Origin: UBA11606 sp965243715
GTDB taxonomy: Bacteria > Actinomycetota > Acidimicrobiia > Acidimicrobiales > Aldehydirespiratoraceae
Length of the DNA stretch: 64,000 nt
Reading direction: 5' to 3'
NCBI GenBank assembly: GCA_965243715.1
Contig: CBDEVU010000009.1
Coordinates: 496,001-560,000 of the forward strand
The position numbers and the translations under genes were made by a program. A model generated the notes under the pieces. That model did no database searches. It had not been told where the DNA came from and worked only from the letters and a program-made list of their open reading frames with translations. Below are positions 62,673-64,000 of this stretch, piece by piece; the first letter of the stretch is position 1, and every line of letters begins with the position of its first letter.

Positions 62673-64000
62673 GTGGCAAGGAATAAGGCACAGCACGGCC
62701 CAACCGAGGTCGAGGCCATCACCCACAAGGAGACTAGAGCCAACATCCCGACAGTCGACGCCCGCGACCTAGTCGCGCCAGAGGTGGAGGAGGTCGTCGA
62801 GGTTACCTACCCACGTGAGATCCGATCACCGATGCTGGTTTGGAAGGGCAAGGAGGGCCTTGACGACGTAGACCTCCAAGTCGAGGCACCCCCGATCTAC
62901 ATCCAAGAGAAAATTGATCCGCGTGTTTTGATCGAGAACCTGCGAAAGACCGCCGCGGCCGGCGATCTCGAGCCTGAGAGGCCCCTCTTCGACACTTTCG
63001 ACGGTTTGAGTGAGCTTGATCTTGTCGAGTTTTACAAGCATTCGGCGAACTGGTCGAACCGCATGATCCTCGGCGACAGCCTCCCAGTAATGGCCAGCCT
63101 AGCTGAGCGCGAGCGACTGCGGGGCAAGGTCCAGATGATCTACATAGACCCGCCCTACGGCGTCAAGTTCGGGTCTAACTGGCAGGTGTCAGCGCGAAAG
63201 GTTCGGGTAACCGACGGCAAAGTAGCTGACATCGCCCGCGAGGTGGAGCAGATACGAGCATTTCGAGATACTTGGGAACTCGGTATTCACAGTTATTTGA
63301 CCTACCTACGGGATCGCCTCGAAGCGGCCCGGGAATTGCTTTCGGAGAGTGGCTCTATTTTTGTTCAGATAGGTGACGAGAACGTTCATCTGGTTCGGTC
63401 GTTGCTCGATGAAGTGATGGGGGCCGAAAACGCCTGCGTAGAGATTGTTTATCAAAAGACGACAGGCTCAGGAAGTCGCAACGAGTCACCGACCATGCTC
63501 CCCGCGGTTGCCGATCGGATCCTCTGGTACGCCAAGGACCGGACCCGAGTGAAGTACCGTCAGTTGTTCCGCCCGAAAAAGCGAGGCGGCGAAAGCGTGT
63601 CTTTGTACACGACAGTTCTGCTCCGAGATGGCACCACCCGTCCGCTTACTAAAGCAGAGAAGTCTGGCGGTGAACTCCCCGACGGGGCACGGGTCTATGG
63701 AGTCGGGGACCTGACTTCCACCTCAGGCACCGTCAAGACGCGCTACCCCGTCACGATTAACGGCCGGACGTTTCACCCAGACCCGGGCGGGTGGAAAACC
63801 TCCCGCGAAGGAATGGATCGACTGGTGCTAGCTCACCGAATTCACTCGGGTAAGGGTAAATACCCTGGCTACATCAGATTCATAGATGACTTCTCGGCCT
63901 CGCCGATCACCAACGTATGGACCGATACTGTTGGTCAGAATCAGTTCGGCGGGCCGAAGGCCTATGTAGTCCAGACCGCTTTGAAGGCGGTCCGACGTTG
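62673..64000 (+). CDS. DNA adenine methyltransferase (type III Mod-like), 3' end outside window
   Basis: At least 442 codons without a stop. Start GTG 62673 with AGGAGA at 62662-62667. The N-terminal ~100 residues are not recognised. The catalytic motif DPPYG in IYIDPPYGVKFGSNW near residue 172 is that of N6-adenine (or N4-cytosine) methyltransferases, and the AdoMet-like part FVQIGDENVHLVRSLLDEVMG follows, giving the beta-type order of motifs typical of type III Mod proteins. It forms the modification partner of the upstream Res. The order Res then Mod is opposite to the classical type III order. Confidence 0.9.
   Translation, partial: MARNKAQHGPTEVEAITHKETRANIPTVDARDLVAPEVEEVVEVTYPREIRSPMLVWKGKEGLDDVDLQVEAPPIYIQEKIDPRVLIENLRKTAAAGDLEPERPLFDTFDGLSELDLVEFYKHSANWSNRMILGDSLPVMASLAERERLRGKVQMIYIDPPYGVKFGSNWQVSARKVRVTDGKVADIAREVEQIRAFRDTWELGIHSYLTYLRDRLEAARELLSESGSIFVQIGDENVHLVRSLLDEVMGAENACVEIVYQKTTGSGSRNESPTMLPAVADRILWYAKDRTRVKYRQLFRPKKRGGESVSLYTTVLLRDGTTRPLTKAEKSGGELPDGARVYGVGDLTSTSGTVKTRYPVTINGRTFHPDPGGWKTSREGMDRLVLAHRIHSGKGKYPGYIRFIDDFSASPITNVWTDTVGQNQFGGPKAYVVQTALKAVRR

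Overview
The window looks like a chromosomal segment of a high-GC actinobacterium, probably of the class Acidimicrobiia. The evidence is the set of actinobacterial proteins (class II DAHP synthase, a Tad locus with no secretin, PspA, RNase E/G with a basic N-terminus, SmpB beside ssrA), the housekeeping gene order nadD - LytR_C-like protein - rsfS, and many genes that appear to be leaderless. The class assignment is inference from gene content. No rRNA is present.

Layout. 1-2412: two sugar-type ABC permeases (the first cut by the window edge) and an SGNH hydrolase. 2499-14561: three large same-strand genes, namely a UvrD-type helicase with a RelE/ParE-like N-terminus, a 1718-residue DnaQ-DinG-RecQ fusion, and a 1645-residue protein with a sacsin-like HATPase domain. 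This is the best candidate in the window for an undescribed DNA-processing or defence module. 14570-15285: a palindromic operator and an iron-storage pair (bacterioferritin-associated ferredoxin and bacterioferritin). 15286-20055: acyl-CoA dehydrogenase, a lipoprotein of the pectinacetylesterase/Notum type, tmRNA, a cytochrome P450 and SmpB. 20099-26760: a compact minus-strand Tad pilus operon, bordered by a small excisionase-type HTH gene and tRNA-Gly(UCC).

27290-45485: a housekeeping stretch. It holds the proteolysis genes tig-clpP-clpX, then folC, ndk, the cell-shape operon mreBCD-mrdA-rodA, an RNase E/G gene, rplU-rpmA, a dGTPase-like gene, a PemK/MazF-like protein, obgE-proB and pspA. 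45526-53651: murJ, proA, then a MoxR ATPase, a VWA protein and the TldD/TldE protease pair, apparently as one operon. 53648-58355: class II DAHP synthase, a sigma-70 factor, a non-coding region with a CRP-like palindrome and a 16-bp tandem repeat, then nadD, a LytR_C protein and rsfS. 58362-59525: an enolase-superfamily enzyme. 59625-64000: a restriction-modification locus of the type III-like kind. Its helicase-nuclease gene carries a run of ten G near the 5' end, and it is followed by an adenine-methyltransferase gene cut by the window edge.

How the genes work together. Several functional groups are visible: protein quality control (trigger factor, ClpXP, tmRNA-SmpB, TldD/E), elongation of the cell wall (Mre proteins, PBP2, RodA, MurJ), and DNA protection at both ends of the window (helicase-HATPase cluster on the left, restriction-modification on the right). 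A recurring signal is a TAnnnT -10-like hexamer 6-9 nt before the start codon with no ribosome-binding site.
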